In this document: in pieces, positions 32,493-40,616 of the stretch
How the letters are laid out: each line of letters opens with the position of its first letter
Position numbering within the stretch: the first letter of the stretch is position 1
DNA from: Paenibacillus sp. NAIST15-1
GTDB taxonomy: Bacteria; Bacillota; Bacilli; Paenibacillales; Paenibacillaceae
Reading direction: 5' to 3'
Length of the DNA: 64,000 bases
NCBI RefSeq assembly: GCF_001894745.1
Contig: NZ_BBYF01000005.1
Span: forward strand, 124,001-188,000
The notes under the pieces: model-generated
Told to the model about the DNA's origin: nothing
The model's database searches: none
The model's input: only the letters and a program-made list of their open reading frames with translations
Translations under genes and position numbers: made by a program

Positions 32493-33395
32493 TCATACGT
32501 TCGAGCTGCTGACCTGAAGATTCCGGCTCGGCAAGGTTCTTCCGATCTTCTCCTGAATATAACGCGCCGCGGAGAGAAGCTTTTCCTGATTGATCCCCGT
32601 CTGAATGCCCATTGAATCCAGCATGAACAACAAGTCCTCTGAAGCGACATTGCCGGAGGCTCCAGGTGCATACGGGCAACCGCCCAACCCTCCGACAGAG
32701 GCATCGAATGTTGTGATCCCCATGTTCATGGACGCTAGAATATTAGCCAGCGCCGTTCCACGCGTATCGTGGAAATGCAGAGCCAGTTTCTCGGCATCAA
32801 AACGCTTGAGCAGCATTTCCAATACATCTTCTACCTGCTTCGGATTTGCAATGCCAATCGTATCCCCTAGAGATAATTCGCCAATTCCCATTTCGAACAA
32901 CGTTTCCGATACACGGATGACCTCGTCGATAGAGATGGGCCCTTCATAGGGGCAACCAAAAACCGTTGACACGTAACCGCGGACTGGCTTCCCAGCGGAA
33001 TGAGCTGCTTGCACGACTTCATATAGAATGGGAAACGTAGCGTTTATTGACTTGTTGATATTTCTTTGATTGTGGGTCTCACTGGCTGACATAAAGACGG
33101 CCACCTCATCTACATCGGTCTCAAGTGCTCGCTCTAGGCCCTGCCGATTCGGAACGAGTGCCGAATACGTAATGCCAGGCATTCGCTCAATCCCTTTGGC
33201 AACTTCAGCGGCATCTGCCAGTGCTGGAATCCACTTCGGATTCACAAATGAAGTGATTTCTAAGGATGTAATTCCGGTACGGGACAATTGGTTGATCCAA
33301 GCGATTTTATCTTCTGTTGAAACGAAAACCTTCTCATTTTGCAGTCCGTCCCTTGGACCAACCTCTTTGATCGTCACTCTCGCCGGCCAGTTCAT
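32493..33395 (-). CDS. Hydroxymethylglutaryl-CoA lyase
   Basis: A 300-residue TIM-barrel lyase splitting HMG-CoA into acetoacetate and acetyl-CoA, the last step of leucine degradation. Seen: VTIKEVGPRDGLQNEK (catalytic Arg-Asp), TSFVNPKWIPALADA, LHFHDTRGTALANIL (metal-binding His pair) and the active-site signature GGLGGCPYAPGASGN with its essential Cys. ATG 33395 is preferred; a TTG at 33404 with GGGGG upstream is an alternative start adding three residues. Follows the carrier protein gene by 23 nt. Confidence 0.9.
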   Translation of the reverse strand: MNWPARVTIKEVGPRDGLQNEKVFVSTEDKIAWINQLSRTGITSLEITSFVNPKWIPALADAAEVAKGIERMPGITYSALVPNRQGLERALETDVDEVAVFMSASETHNQRNINKSINATFPILYEVVQAAHSAGKPVRGYVSTVFGCPYEGPISIDEVIRVSETLFEMGIGELSLGDTIGIANPKQVEDVLEMLLKRFDAEKLALHFHDTRGTALANILASMNMGITTFDASVGGLGGCPYAPGASGNVASEDLLFMLDSMGIQTGINQEKLLSAARYIQEKIGRTLPSRNLQVSSSNV

Positions 33396-33418
33396 CTCCC
33401 CCAACCCCCAGCATCCGT

Positions 33419-33631
33419 TTAATCAAGCTCGATCAACAAATCTCCTTCATCAACAAAGTCGCCTTCGCTCACGTTGACCTTGTTTACCGTTCCTCCGGTG
33501 CCAGACGTAATCGAGATCTCCATTTTCATCGATTCCAACACGACTACATTTTGCCCTGCCTCGACTTGATCCCCAGGCTTGACAAGAATCTTGTATACAT
33601 TCCCCGCCATAACCGCCACGATTTTGCTCAT
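33419..33631 (-). CDS. Biotin carboxyl carrier protein (small, free-standing)
   Basis: A 70-residue biotinyl/lipoyl-attachment domain. VLESMKMEI carries the biotinylated Lys36, and the hairpin EGDFVDEGDLLIELD closes the fold. It swings carboxybiotin from the carboxylase (33695-35041) to the carboxyltransferase (30089-31627). Most acyl-CoA carboxylases fuse this domain to the biotin carboxylase; the free form matches B. subtilis yngHB. AAAGGAGG precedes the ATG. Confidence 0.92.
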   Translation of the reverse strand: MSKIVAVMAGNVYKILVKPGDQVEAGQNVVVLESMKMEISITSGTGGTVNKVNVSEGDFVDEGDLLIELD

Positions 33632-33694
33632 CTGAATAACCTCCTTTTTTACGAATAGCCTTACGGTAACTCGCCGAGGCCTTATCCGATACAG

Positions 33695-35041
33695 TTATGT
33701 CTGCTCCAGTACATATTTCGCAACAAAGCCTGTTGTTGTCTCGCCTGAACGGAATGCTGGATGCGCGATGACTTCTTGCAGCATTGGAATGTTGGTCTTG
33801 ATGCCTTCAACCTGATAATCGGCCAGCGCCTGTTGAAGCCGCTCAATCGCTTCATCGCGATCCTTCCCTGCGACGATGAGCTTTGCAATCATCGGATCAT
33901 AGAAGGGCGTGACGACAGAACCATCATGTACAGCCAGCTCATGGCGAATTCCGTCTCCTTCAGGGATAGCGAACTTCGTAATGATTCCTGGAGATGGGAA
34001 GAACGTCTTCGGATCTTCCGCATAAATCCGTACTTCAATCGCATGGCCTTCGCGTTTCACATCAGATTGACCGAAGTTCAAGGAATGTCCTGCCGCAATT
34101 CGCAGCTGCTCCGCAACCAGGTCCAAGCCGGTAATCTCTTCTGTGATCGTATGCTCCACCTGCAGACGAGTATTCATTTCAAGAAAGTAGAAATTTTTAT
34201 GCTCGTCGACTAAAAATTCGATGGTTCCAGCGTTTCGGTATCCGATGGATTTAGCGGCTCTAACCGCTGCTTCTCCCATTTTTTCTCGTGTGAGTTCATC
34301 CAAATAGGGTGAGGGAGCTTCTTCCACGACTTTTTGATGACGCCGTTGTATCGAACATTCCCGCTCCCATAAGTAGACGGTATTGCCTTGGGTGTCAGCC
34401 AAAATCTGAATTTCGATATGCCGCGGATTTTCTACAACCTTCTCCAGATACATGGCCCCATCTCCGAAGAAATTAGAGGCACGCTTCTGGTTCCCTTCAA
34501 ATGCTTGCTTCATCTCCGCTTCGTTATTCACGATCTGCATGCCGATGCCGCCACCACCGGCTGAGGCTTTCAGCATAACCGGATAACCGATTCGGCCGGC
34601 TGCCTGTGCTGCTTCTTCCGCATCTGCTAATGCACAGGAAATGCCGGGAACAACAGGCACGCCTGCCTGTTCCATGCTGTTTCGGGCTTCAATTTTACTG
34701 CCCATGCGGGCAATGACATCTGATGATGGGCCGATGAATACAATACCCGCTTCCTCGCAACGACGTGCAAATTCCGCATTTTCCGAGAGAAGCCCATATC
34801 CGGGATGAATCGCGTCCGCTTGTGAAAGCTGGGCGAGTTCTATAATCTTGTCGATTTTTAAATAGCTATCTGTTACTTTGGGATTTCCGACCTCGTAGGC
34901 CTCATCTGCCATTTTGACATGAGGAGCTTCCTTATCCACTTTCGAGTAGATGCTGACGGTGGCAATGCCCAGCGCTTTGCAAGTGCGGATCACTCGAGCC
35001 GCAATTTCGCCTCGGTTGGCGATTAGAATCTTTTTGAACAT
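33695..35041 (-). CDS. Biotin carboxylase subunit of acyl-CoA carboxylase
   Basis: A 448-residue ATP-grasp enzyme carboxylating biotin with bicarbonate. The N-terminal domain starts MFKKILIANRGEIAARVIRT and includes IHPGYGLLSENAEFA. The ATP-grasp part has KASAGGGGIGM, ERECSIQRRHQKVVEEAPSP and FLEMNTRLQVEHTITEEITG, and the C-terminal domain has VRIYAEDP. ATG 35041 follows AAAGGGG. It overlaps nothing and leaves 14 nt after the acyl-CoA dehydrogenase. Together with the separate BCCP and the carboxyltransferase it completes a three-part carboxylase. Confidence 0.92.
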   Translation of the reverse strand: MFKKILIANRGEIAARVIRTCKALGIATVSIYSKVDKEAPHVKMADEAYEVGNPKVTDSYLKIDKIIELAQLSQADAIHPGYGLLSENAEFARRCEEAGIVFIGPSSDVIARMGSKIEARNSMEQAGVPVVPGISCALADAEEAAQAAGRIGYPVMLKASAGGGGIGMQIVNNEAEMKQAFEGNQKRASNFFGDGAMYLEKVVENPRHIEIQILADTQGNTVYLWERECSIQRRHQKVVEEAPSPYLDELTREKMGEAAVRAAKSIGYRNAGTIEFLVDEHKNFYFLEMNTRLQVEHTITEEITGLDLVAEQLRIAAGHSLNFGQSDVKREGHAIEVRIYAEDPKTFFPSPGIITKFAIPEGDGIRHELAVHDGSVVTPFYDPMIAKLIVAGKDRDEAIERLQQALADYQVEGIKTNIPMLQEVIAHPAFRSGETTTGFVAKYVLEQT

Positions 35042-35055
35042 AGAACCAATCCCCT

Positions 35056-36195
35056 TTAACAACCGATCTGGCGTGCAATGACCATTCGTTGCACTTCCGA
35101 AGTTCCTTCCCCGATCTCAAGCAGCTTGGCATCTCGAAAGAATCGTTCAACCTGGTATTCCTTCATATATCCATAACCGCCATGGATTTGTACGGCTTGA
35201 TCGCATGCTTTCATGCATATTTCGGAGGCAAATAATTTGGCCATCGCCGCCTCCTTCTTGAACTTCCTGCCTTTATCCTTAAGCCATGCCGCTTTATACA
35301 CCATCGTGCGTGCGAGTTCAATATGCATGGCCATGTCGGCCAGCTTGAATTGGATCGCTTGAAAGAAGGATAAGCTTTGGCCGAATTGTTTTCTTTCTTT
35401 GGCATATTGAAGCGATTTTTCGTAAGCCCCTTGGGCAATTCCGACGGCCATCGCACCAATACCGATTCGGCCTCCGTCAAGCGTAGCTAAAAATTGCTTG
35501 TATCCATGACCTTCTTTCCCTAGAAGATTTTCTTTGGGAACGGTTACATCTTGTAAAATTAATTCCGTTGTATTTGATGAATGCAGCCCCATTTTTTCAT
35601 AATTGTTAATGCACGTAAATCCTGGCGCATCTGTAGACACGATAAACGCACTGATTCCATTCGTCCCTTTAGTGCGATCCGTAACGGCTGTGAGGGATAG
35701 GTTTTTGGCATAGCTTGCATTGGTAATAAAGCATTTGGAGCCGGAAATGATCCACTGATCCCCATTCAGCTTCGCTGTCGTTTGGGTTCCACCTGCATCA
35801 GAGCCTGCATTCGGTTCCGTCAGCCCGAACGCGCCCATGTATTCTCCTGTACAGAGTGGAGTTAAGTACTTTTTCTTTTGCTCGTGTGTTCCGAATAAAT
35901 GGATCGGTGCTCCGCCTAATGAAATATGGGCTGAATAGGTAATGCCCGTGGAAGCACAGACCCGGCTCAATTCTTCTACAGTGATTGCAAAGCTAATGGT
36001 ATCCGCTCCGCCGCCGCCATATTGTTCGGGAAATGGCAGGCCCATGACGCCCAGCTTCGTTAATTTCTCGAAAACATCCTTCGGAAATTGCTTCGTACGA
36101 TCCCGTTCATCCGCGCCTGGGGCAACCTCGCCCTCCGAAAAATCGCGCATCATTTTTTTGATCAACGCTTGTTCCTCGGTTAAATCAAAATGCAT
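35056..36195 (-). CDS. Acyl-CoA dehydrogenase (presumed isovaleryl-/branched-chain acyl-CoA)
   Basis: A 379-residue FAD enzyme. Seen: GAFGLTEPNAGSDAGGTQTT and WIISGSKCFITNASYA (FAD contacts), RKQFGQSLSFFQAIQFKLAD and QIHGGYGYMKEYQVERFFRD. It ends LLEIGEGTSEVQRMVIARQI. The Glu in GEGTSE sits where SCAD/MCAD have their catalytic base, whereas classical isovaleryl-CoA dehydrogenases have a non-acidic residue there and use a Glu elsewhere, so isovaleryl specificity rests on the operon context. ATG 36195 has GGGAG upstream. It feeds methylcrotonyl-CoA to the carboxylase encoded next. Confidence 0.85.
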   Translation of the reverse strand: MHFDLTEEQALIKKMMRDFSEGEVAPGADERDRTKQFPKDVFEKLTKLGVMGLPFPEQYGGGGADTISFAITVEELSRVCASTGITYSAHISLGGAPIHLFGTHEQKKKYLTPLCTGEYMGAFGLTEPNAGSDAGGTQTTAKLNGDQWIISGSKCFITNASYAKNLSLTAVTDRTKGTNGISAFIVSTDAPGFTCINNYEKMGLHSSNTTELILQDVTVPKENLLGKEGHGYKQFLATLDGGRIGIGAMAVGIAQGAYEKSLQYAKERKQFGQSLSFFQAIQFKLADMAMHIELARTMVYKAAWLKDKGRKFKKEAAMAKLFASEICMKACDQAVQIHGGYGYMKEYQVERFFRDAKLLEIGEGTSEVQRMVIARQIGC

Positions 36196-36212
36196 GAGTT
36201 CATCGCTCCCTT

Positions 36213-37502
36213 TTAATATAGTCCGATGTCCGTGCCGTAACTTTCGATCTTTTGCTTGACTCTCTTCAAGAAGCGGCCGCACACAAGACCGTCCAAAACC
36301 CGGTGATCCAAGGAAAGACAAATGTTCATCATATCGCGAACGGCAATCATGTTATTGATGACGATCGGACGCTTGACGATGGCTTCCATGCTTAAAATGG
36401 CTACCTGCGGTGGATTGATGATCGGGGCTGAAAGCACGGAGCCGAAGGAGCCTGTGTTATTCACGGTAAACGTTCCGCCAGTTAGATCCGCCTGCGTTAA
36501 TTTGCCTTCTCTCGTTTTCGTGACCATTTCGTCTATCGCTTTGGCTAGACCGAAAATGCTTTTTTGGTCGGCGTCCTTAATGACAGGAACGAATAAGGCA
36601 TTCTCGGTGGCAACGGCAATCGAGATATGAATCGCTTTTTTGGCGATGATGTGATTGTCTGTCCACTGCGAATTTAAAATAGGGAATTCCTTTAGAGTCT
36701 CTGCTACCGACTTAATAAAGAATGGCAAATAAGTGAGCTGGAGTCCTTCTTTTTTCTTAAATTCCTCTTTAATCTGGCTGCGATAACTAACCAAATTCGT
36801 GACATCACATTCCACCATAAGCCATGCGTGCGGAATTTCCTGCTTGCTTTGTACCATTCGCTTGGCTATGGTTTTGCGGATGCCGGTAACTGGGATCTTC
36901 TCGTCGGATTGATGAATGGTAGAATGGTCAGCAGATAAGGCATCAAATGTTTCGGACGGTAACGCAATATCGGGAACTGATGCTGCCGCTTGTGATAATG
37001 ACTGAGCTGGAGATTCGAGTTGCTGAGCTGGGGAGTCTTCAGACTGTTTCTTTCCTTGTACGATTTGCAAGATGTCTCTTCGGGTGATGCGTCCCGCAGT
37101 GCCCGAACCCTCTATACAGGAAAGATCCAGGTTGTAGTCTTGCGCCAGTTTGAGTACGGCCGGCGAATAGCGCTGCTGCTTGGCTGATTGCATAGTTGAA
37201 TCATCGGTCTCCTCGTTTGGGGCGGCGGCAGCCGGTTTGGATTCAATTGGCGTGCCTGTTTGTTTTTCCTCCTCAATACAGCAGAGCAGCGTTCCTACTG
37301 CTACCGTTTCATCTTCTCGAACGACAATTTCGGTTATCGTGCCGCTGAATGAAGAAGGAACCTCCGCATTCACTTTATCTGTCAGCACTTCGCATACAGG
37401 ATCGTATTTATTGACTTTATCCCCGACGTTGACGAGCCACTTGGAGATGGTTCCTTCCGTTACGCTTTCGCCTAACTGGGGCATGACGATTTTCTTAGCC
37501 AT
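36213..37502 (-). CDS. bkdB: Branched-chain 2-oxo acid dehydrogenase E2 (dihydrolipoamide acyltransferase)
   Basis: A 429-residue E2 core subunit. The lipoyl domain (1-78) has Lys43 in LTDKVNAEVPSS. A Pro/Ala/Gln-rich linker leads to an E1/E3-binding domain at about 115-150 (YSPAVLKLAQDYNLDLSCIE, then GTAGRITRRDIL). A second linker precedes the catalytic domain, ending with the active-site signature SLDHRVLDGLVCGRFL. GGGAGGAGA lies before ATG 37502. It carries acyl groups from E1 (the two genes just upstream) to CoA. The E3 dihydrolipoamide dehydrogenase is not in this operon. Confidence 0.92.
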   Translation of the reverse strand: MAKKIVMPQLGESVTEGTISKWLVNVGDKVNKYDPVCEVLTDKVNAEVPSSFSGTITEIVVREDETVAVGTLLCCIEEEKQTGTPIESKPAAAAPNEETDDSTMQSAKQQRYSPAVLKLAQDYNLDLSCIEGSGTAGRITRRDILQIVQGKKQSEDSPAQQLESPAQSLSQAAASVPDIALPSETFDALSADHSTIHQSDEKIPVTGIRKTIAKRMVQSKQEIPHAWLMVECDVTNLVSYRSQIKEEFKKKEGLQLTYLPFFIKSVAETLKEFPILNSQWTDNHIIAKKAIHISIAVATENALFVPVIKDADQKSIFGLAKAIDEMVTKTREGKLTQADLTGGTFTVNNTGSFGSVLSAPIINPPQVAILSMEAIVKRPIVINNMIAVRDMMNICLSLDHRVLDGLVCGRFLKRVKQKIESYGTDIGLY

Positions 37503-37519
37503 ATTCTCCTCCCGTCGGC

Positions 37520-38503
37520 TCACAATTCGGCCAATTCTTTCATGGCCTGATATACTTTATCCGGGTTGAGCATGAAGAACTTTTCCATTGGCAAGCTGTA
37601 AGGCATAGCGGGGACATCCGGACTGCAGAGACGTTTGATTGGCGCGTCCAATTCATAAAGGCATTCTTCTGCGATGACAGCAGCTACTTCAGCTCCAACG
37701 CCGCCCTCCTTGTTGTCTTCATGAACAATGAGCACCTTGCCGGTTTTGCGAGCAGCCTCTACAATAGCTTCCTTGTCCAGAGGATAGAGGGTACGTAAAT
37801 CCAGAATGTGAGCGCTGTATCCATCTTTAGAAAGCTGCTCTGCCGCTTTTATCGCAAAATGCAAAGAAAGTCCGTAAGAAATAACCGTGATGTCTTCCCC
37901 TTGCCGCTTAATATCCGCCTTCCCGATCGGTACCGTATAATCCGAGTCTGGCACTTCTCCCTTGATCGAGCGGTAGCATCGCTTATGTTCGAAGAAAAGA
38001 ACAGGATCTTCATCGCGGATGGCCGCCTTTAGCAGGCCTTTGGCATCATACGGCGTGGAAGGCGTGACGACTTTTAAACCAGGAATACAGCAAAACATCG
38101 CTTCTACGCTTTGCGAATGATAGAGGGCTCCGCGAACTCCTCCACCATAAGGGGCACGGATGACCAAGGGACAGTTCCAATCTCCGTTTGAGCGGTATCT
38201 CATTTTGGCTGCTTCATTCACAATTTGGTTGACGGCAGGCATGATATACTCGGCGAACTGAATTTCTGCAACAGGCCTCATTCCATGAGCGGCTGCTCCA
38301 ATCGATACGCCAGCAATGGCTGCTTCCGATAGCGGCGTGTCGATAACCCGCTGTTCCCCGAATTCTTCCTGGAATCCCTGTGTAACCCGAAATACGCCCC
38401 CACGCACTCCGACGTCTTCTCCTAATACAAATACCCTGCTATCTCGCTGCATTTCCTCTCGAAGAGCTTGGGACACTGCTTCAAGATAAGAAATTACGGC
38501 CAT
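37520..38503 (-). CDS. bkdAB: Branched-chain 2-oxo acid dehydrogenase E1 beta subunit
   Basis: A 327-residue transketolase-like subunit. The N-terminus shows VFVLGEDVGVRGGVFRVTQG and RVIDTPLSEAAIAGVSIGAA; PVAEIQFAEYIMPAVNQIVN and the C-terminal VLIVHEDNKEGGVGAEVAA complete the family pattern. It pairs with the alpha subunit encoded 16 nt upstream to bind thiamin diphosphate and decarboxylate 2-oxoisocaproate, 2-oxoisovalerate and 2-oxo-3-methylvalerate. These products also prime the branched-chain fatty acids of Bacillales. AGGAGA precedes the ATG. Confidence 0.9.
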   Translation of the reverse strand: MAVISYLEAVSQALREEMQRDSRVFVLGEDVGVRGGVFRVTQGFQEEFGEQRVIDTPLSEAAIAGVSIGAAAHGMRPVAEIQFAEYIMPAVNQIVNEAAKMRYRSNGDWNCPLVIRAPYGGGVRGALYHSQSVEAMFCCIPGLKVVTPSTPYDAKGLLKAAIRDEDPVLFFEHKRCYRSIKGEVPDSDYTVPIGKADIKRQGEDITVISYGLSLHFAIKAAEQLSKDGYSAHILDLRTLYPLDKEAIVEAARKTGKVLIVHEDNKEGGVGAEVAAVIAEECLYELDAPIKRLCSPDVPAMPYSLPMEKFFMLNPDKVYQAMKELAEL

Positions 38504-38518
38504 TTCTCCTCACTCCCC

Positions 38519-39532
38519 CTATTCTGCATAAACGTGCTTAAGGGCATCTTCTGGAGCTGAATCCGGGGCATTCTCCGCATATTCCGTGGCCTCATCGACC
38601 TCCATGCGTAACCGGTCATGGATCTCCATGTCTTTATGATCATTTAATAGCCCCGATGCTTTCAGATAATTGCTGAAGGTTATGAGCGGATCCCGCTTCT
38701 TGGCTTCTTCCACTTCTTCACGGGAACGATAGGTTCGATCATCATCGTCGCTTGAATGCGGAACTAAACGATATAGCACCGTCTCGATAAGCGTTGGCCC
38801 TTCACCTCTTCTTGCCCGATCGGCCGCCTCTTTTGTGACTTTGTATACTTCTAATAGATCATTTCCATCCACACTGATGCCGGGAAACCCATATCCCTTT
38901 GCCCGATCCGCGATGCTTTCGCAAGCCGCCTGCTTGGAGAACGGAACCGATATGGCGTACTTGTTGTTCTCACACAGGAAAATGACAGGCAGCTTGTGCA
39001 CCCCAGCATAGTTAGCCGCTTCGTGAAACTCCCCTTGGTTGCTGCCGCCGTCCCCGAAGGCCGTTAATGCAACTAGCCTTTTTCCTTGCATTTTTCCAGA
39101 TAAAGCGATTCCAACTGCGTGCGGAATTTGGCTCGACACGACACTAGAGCCCGAAAGAATATTCCGGCTTTTACTCCCGTAATGACCTGGCATTTGGCGT
39201 CCGCCGCTCGTTGGATCTTCTGCCTTAGCGAAAGCGGAAAGCATTAATTCCTGTGCTGTCAGCCCGAAAGCAACGACCATACCCATGTCCCGATAATAGG
39301 GACACAGAAAATCTCTCGTTGGATCCAGCGCATATGCCGCCCCTACCTGAGCTGCTTCATGACCTTGGCATGAAACGAGAAAAGGGATCTTTCCCGCGCG
39401 ATTGAGCAGCCACATCCGTTCATCTACTTTTCGCGCCAAAACCATATGCTGATACATGTCAAGAACCTGCTGATCTGATAACCCCAGTGCTTGGTGCCGG
39501 TTCTGGACTTGACCAAATTCGGTGTTATTCAT
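38519..39532 (-). CDS. bkdAA: Branched-chain 2-oxo acid dehydrogenase E1 alpha subunit
   Basis: A 337-residue subunit holding the thiamin-diphosphate motif: GDGGSNQGEFHEAANYAG through LCENNKYA (GDG...NN). The phosphorylation-loop region of E1 alphas is YRLVPHSSDDDDRTYRSREE. ATG 39532 follows GGAGGG. It is the first gene of the nine-gene operon. The 200 nt upstream did not show a convincing sigma-54 (-24/-12) promoter as found for bkd in B. subtilis; a weak sigma-A-like promoter is possible. Confidence 0.9.
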   Translation of the reverse strand: MNNTEFGQVQNRHQALGLSDQQVLDMYQHMVLARKVDERMWLLNRAGKIPFLVSCQGHEAAQVGAAYALDPTRDFLCPYYRDMGMVVAFGLTAQELMLSAFAKAEDPTSGGRQMPGHYGSKSRNILSGSSVVSSQIPHAVGIALSGKMQGKRLVALTAFGDGGSNQGEFHEAANYAGVHKLPVIFLCENNKYAISVPFSKQAACESIADRAKGYGFPGISVDGNDLLEVYKVTKEAADRARRGEGPTLIETVLYRLVPHSSDDDDRTYRSREEVEEAKKRDPLITFSNYLKASGLLNDHKDMEIHDRLRMEVDEATEYAENAPDSAPEDALKHVYAE

Positions 39533-39743
39533 ATCGTATCCCTCCGACAATTGTGCCGCTGCATACTGCGGTTTCCTCTATTTTATTAACCATCGTTCCA
39601 ATCGTGAAATACATATAGTGCATAGTAACGATGCAAAAAAAATATAGCCATTTGATTTGGTTATGGGCTCACCTTATTTACGTCCTACACATTTTCTAAT
39701 CAGTTACATAGGCTAATGGAAAGAAGCATCCTGGAGGGTTATT

Positions 39744-40373
39744 ATGAGGTATCGTTGTCCCTTATGCGGCAATTGGCGAACTGATCATACGATCATCGAT
39801 GAATGGAGTGATGTGATTCCCCCACCTGCTCCAGAGTTAAAAGCGGTCTCCATTGATCCGATAAGTACTGCACTCCTCATCTTGGATATGGAGGATTCGA
39901 TATGTAACAATCCCCGCTGTGTTGCATCCATTCCTAGAATTAATAAGGTATTGACGGAAGCACGCAAGGCAGGGATGTTGGTTGTCTATAGTCTCACACA
40001 TACAGGAAATGCTTCAGACATTACTCAACTACTGCGTCCTACGATGAACGAGCCAATTGTGAAATCAAACGTAGATAAATTCTATAACACGGAGTTAGAG
40101 CAGATTTTGCAGAGGAATCATATTCGAACGGTTATTGTAACGGGTTACGCGGCAAATGGAGCGGTTCTCCACACAGCAACTGCTGCTGCATTTCGTGGAT
40201 ATGATGTAGTCGTTCCAGTCGACGGAATGTCTGCTGCCAATCCGTATGCTGAACAATACACAGCATGGCATATGCTGAATAGTCCGGGAACACGGAACCG
40301 AGCTGTATTATCGAAGACGGATTTGATCTTACTACAGCATAGAATGAAGATGAACAATCATTCTTTTCAGTGA
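39744..40373 (+). CDS. Isochorismatase-like protein with N-terminal zinc ribbon and no catalytic cysteine
   Basis: A 209-residue protein; ATG 39744 sits 6 nt after GGAGGG. Residues 1-12 (MRYRCPLCGNWR) hold a CPLC knuckle not usual for the family. From residue ~45 the isochorismatase fold is clear: ALLILDMEDSI (the Asp), VKSNVDKFYNTEL (the Lys), VIVTGYAANGAVLHTATAA. The last segment normally reads TGxxTNxCV with the nucleophilic Cys; here NGAV has Ala at that place. Hydrolase activity by the usual mechanism is therefore unlikely, and it may be a binding or regulatory protein. Divergent from the bkd operon. Confidence 0.75.
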   Translation: MRYRCPLCGNWRTDHTIIDEWSDVIPPPAPELKAVSIDPISTALLILDMEDSICNNPRCVASIPRINKVLTEARKAGMLVVYSLTHTGNASDITQLLRPTMNEPIVKSNVDKFYNTELEQILQRNHIRTVIVTGYAANGAVLHTATAAAFRGYDVVVPVDGMSAANPYAEQYTAWHMLNSPGTRNRAVLSKTDLILLQHRMKMNNHSFQ

Positions 40374-40400
40374 TTGATAGTTCCATAGGTTGAAATTATA

Positions 40401-40445
40401 TCCAAAAGAAACGCACAGCACCTTCCTAGGGGCACTGTGCGTTTC
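40401..40445. terminator. Convergent terminator hairpin
   Basis: GAAACGCACAG (40408-40418) pairs with CTGTGCGTTTC (40435-40445) around a loop with CC/GG pairs. It lies between the plus-strand isochorismatase-like gene and the minus-strand esterase homologue, with a T-rich side on the minus strand. Confidence 0.75.
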
Positions 40446-40616
40446 CAGTTCTGTCGTCGCAATGATAGTGTCGTATTTTTGTTCGTGATCTCCCTTTTCG
40501 AGTTCGTTGGTTCGTTGATGTAATAATCACCACCATTGTACGGCATATACCCGCTTCATGCTCGATTACAATTATCATTCTATTTCGATTTTTCCATCAT
40601 ATAGGATAAATCTCGA

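Noticed and set aside
39533..39740. sigma-54 (-24/-12) promoter for the bkd operon, as in B. subtilis
   Set aside because: The best candidate (TGGC...TTGCAT on the minus strand) has 13 nt between GG and GC instead of 10.
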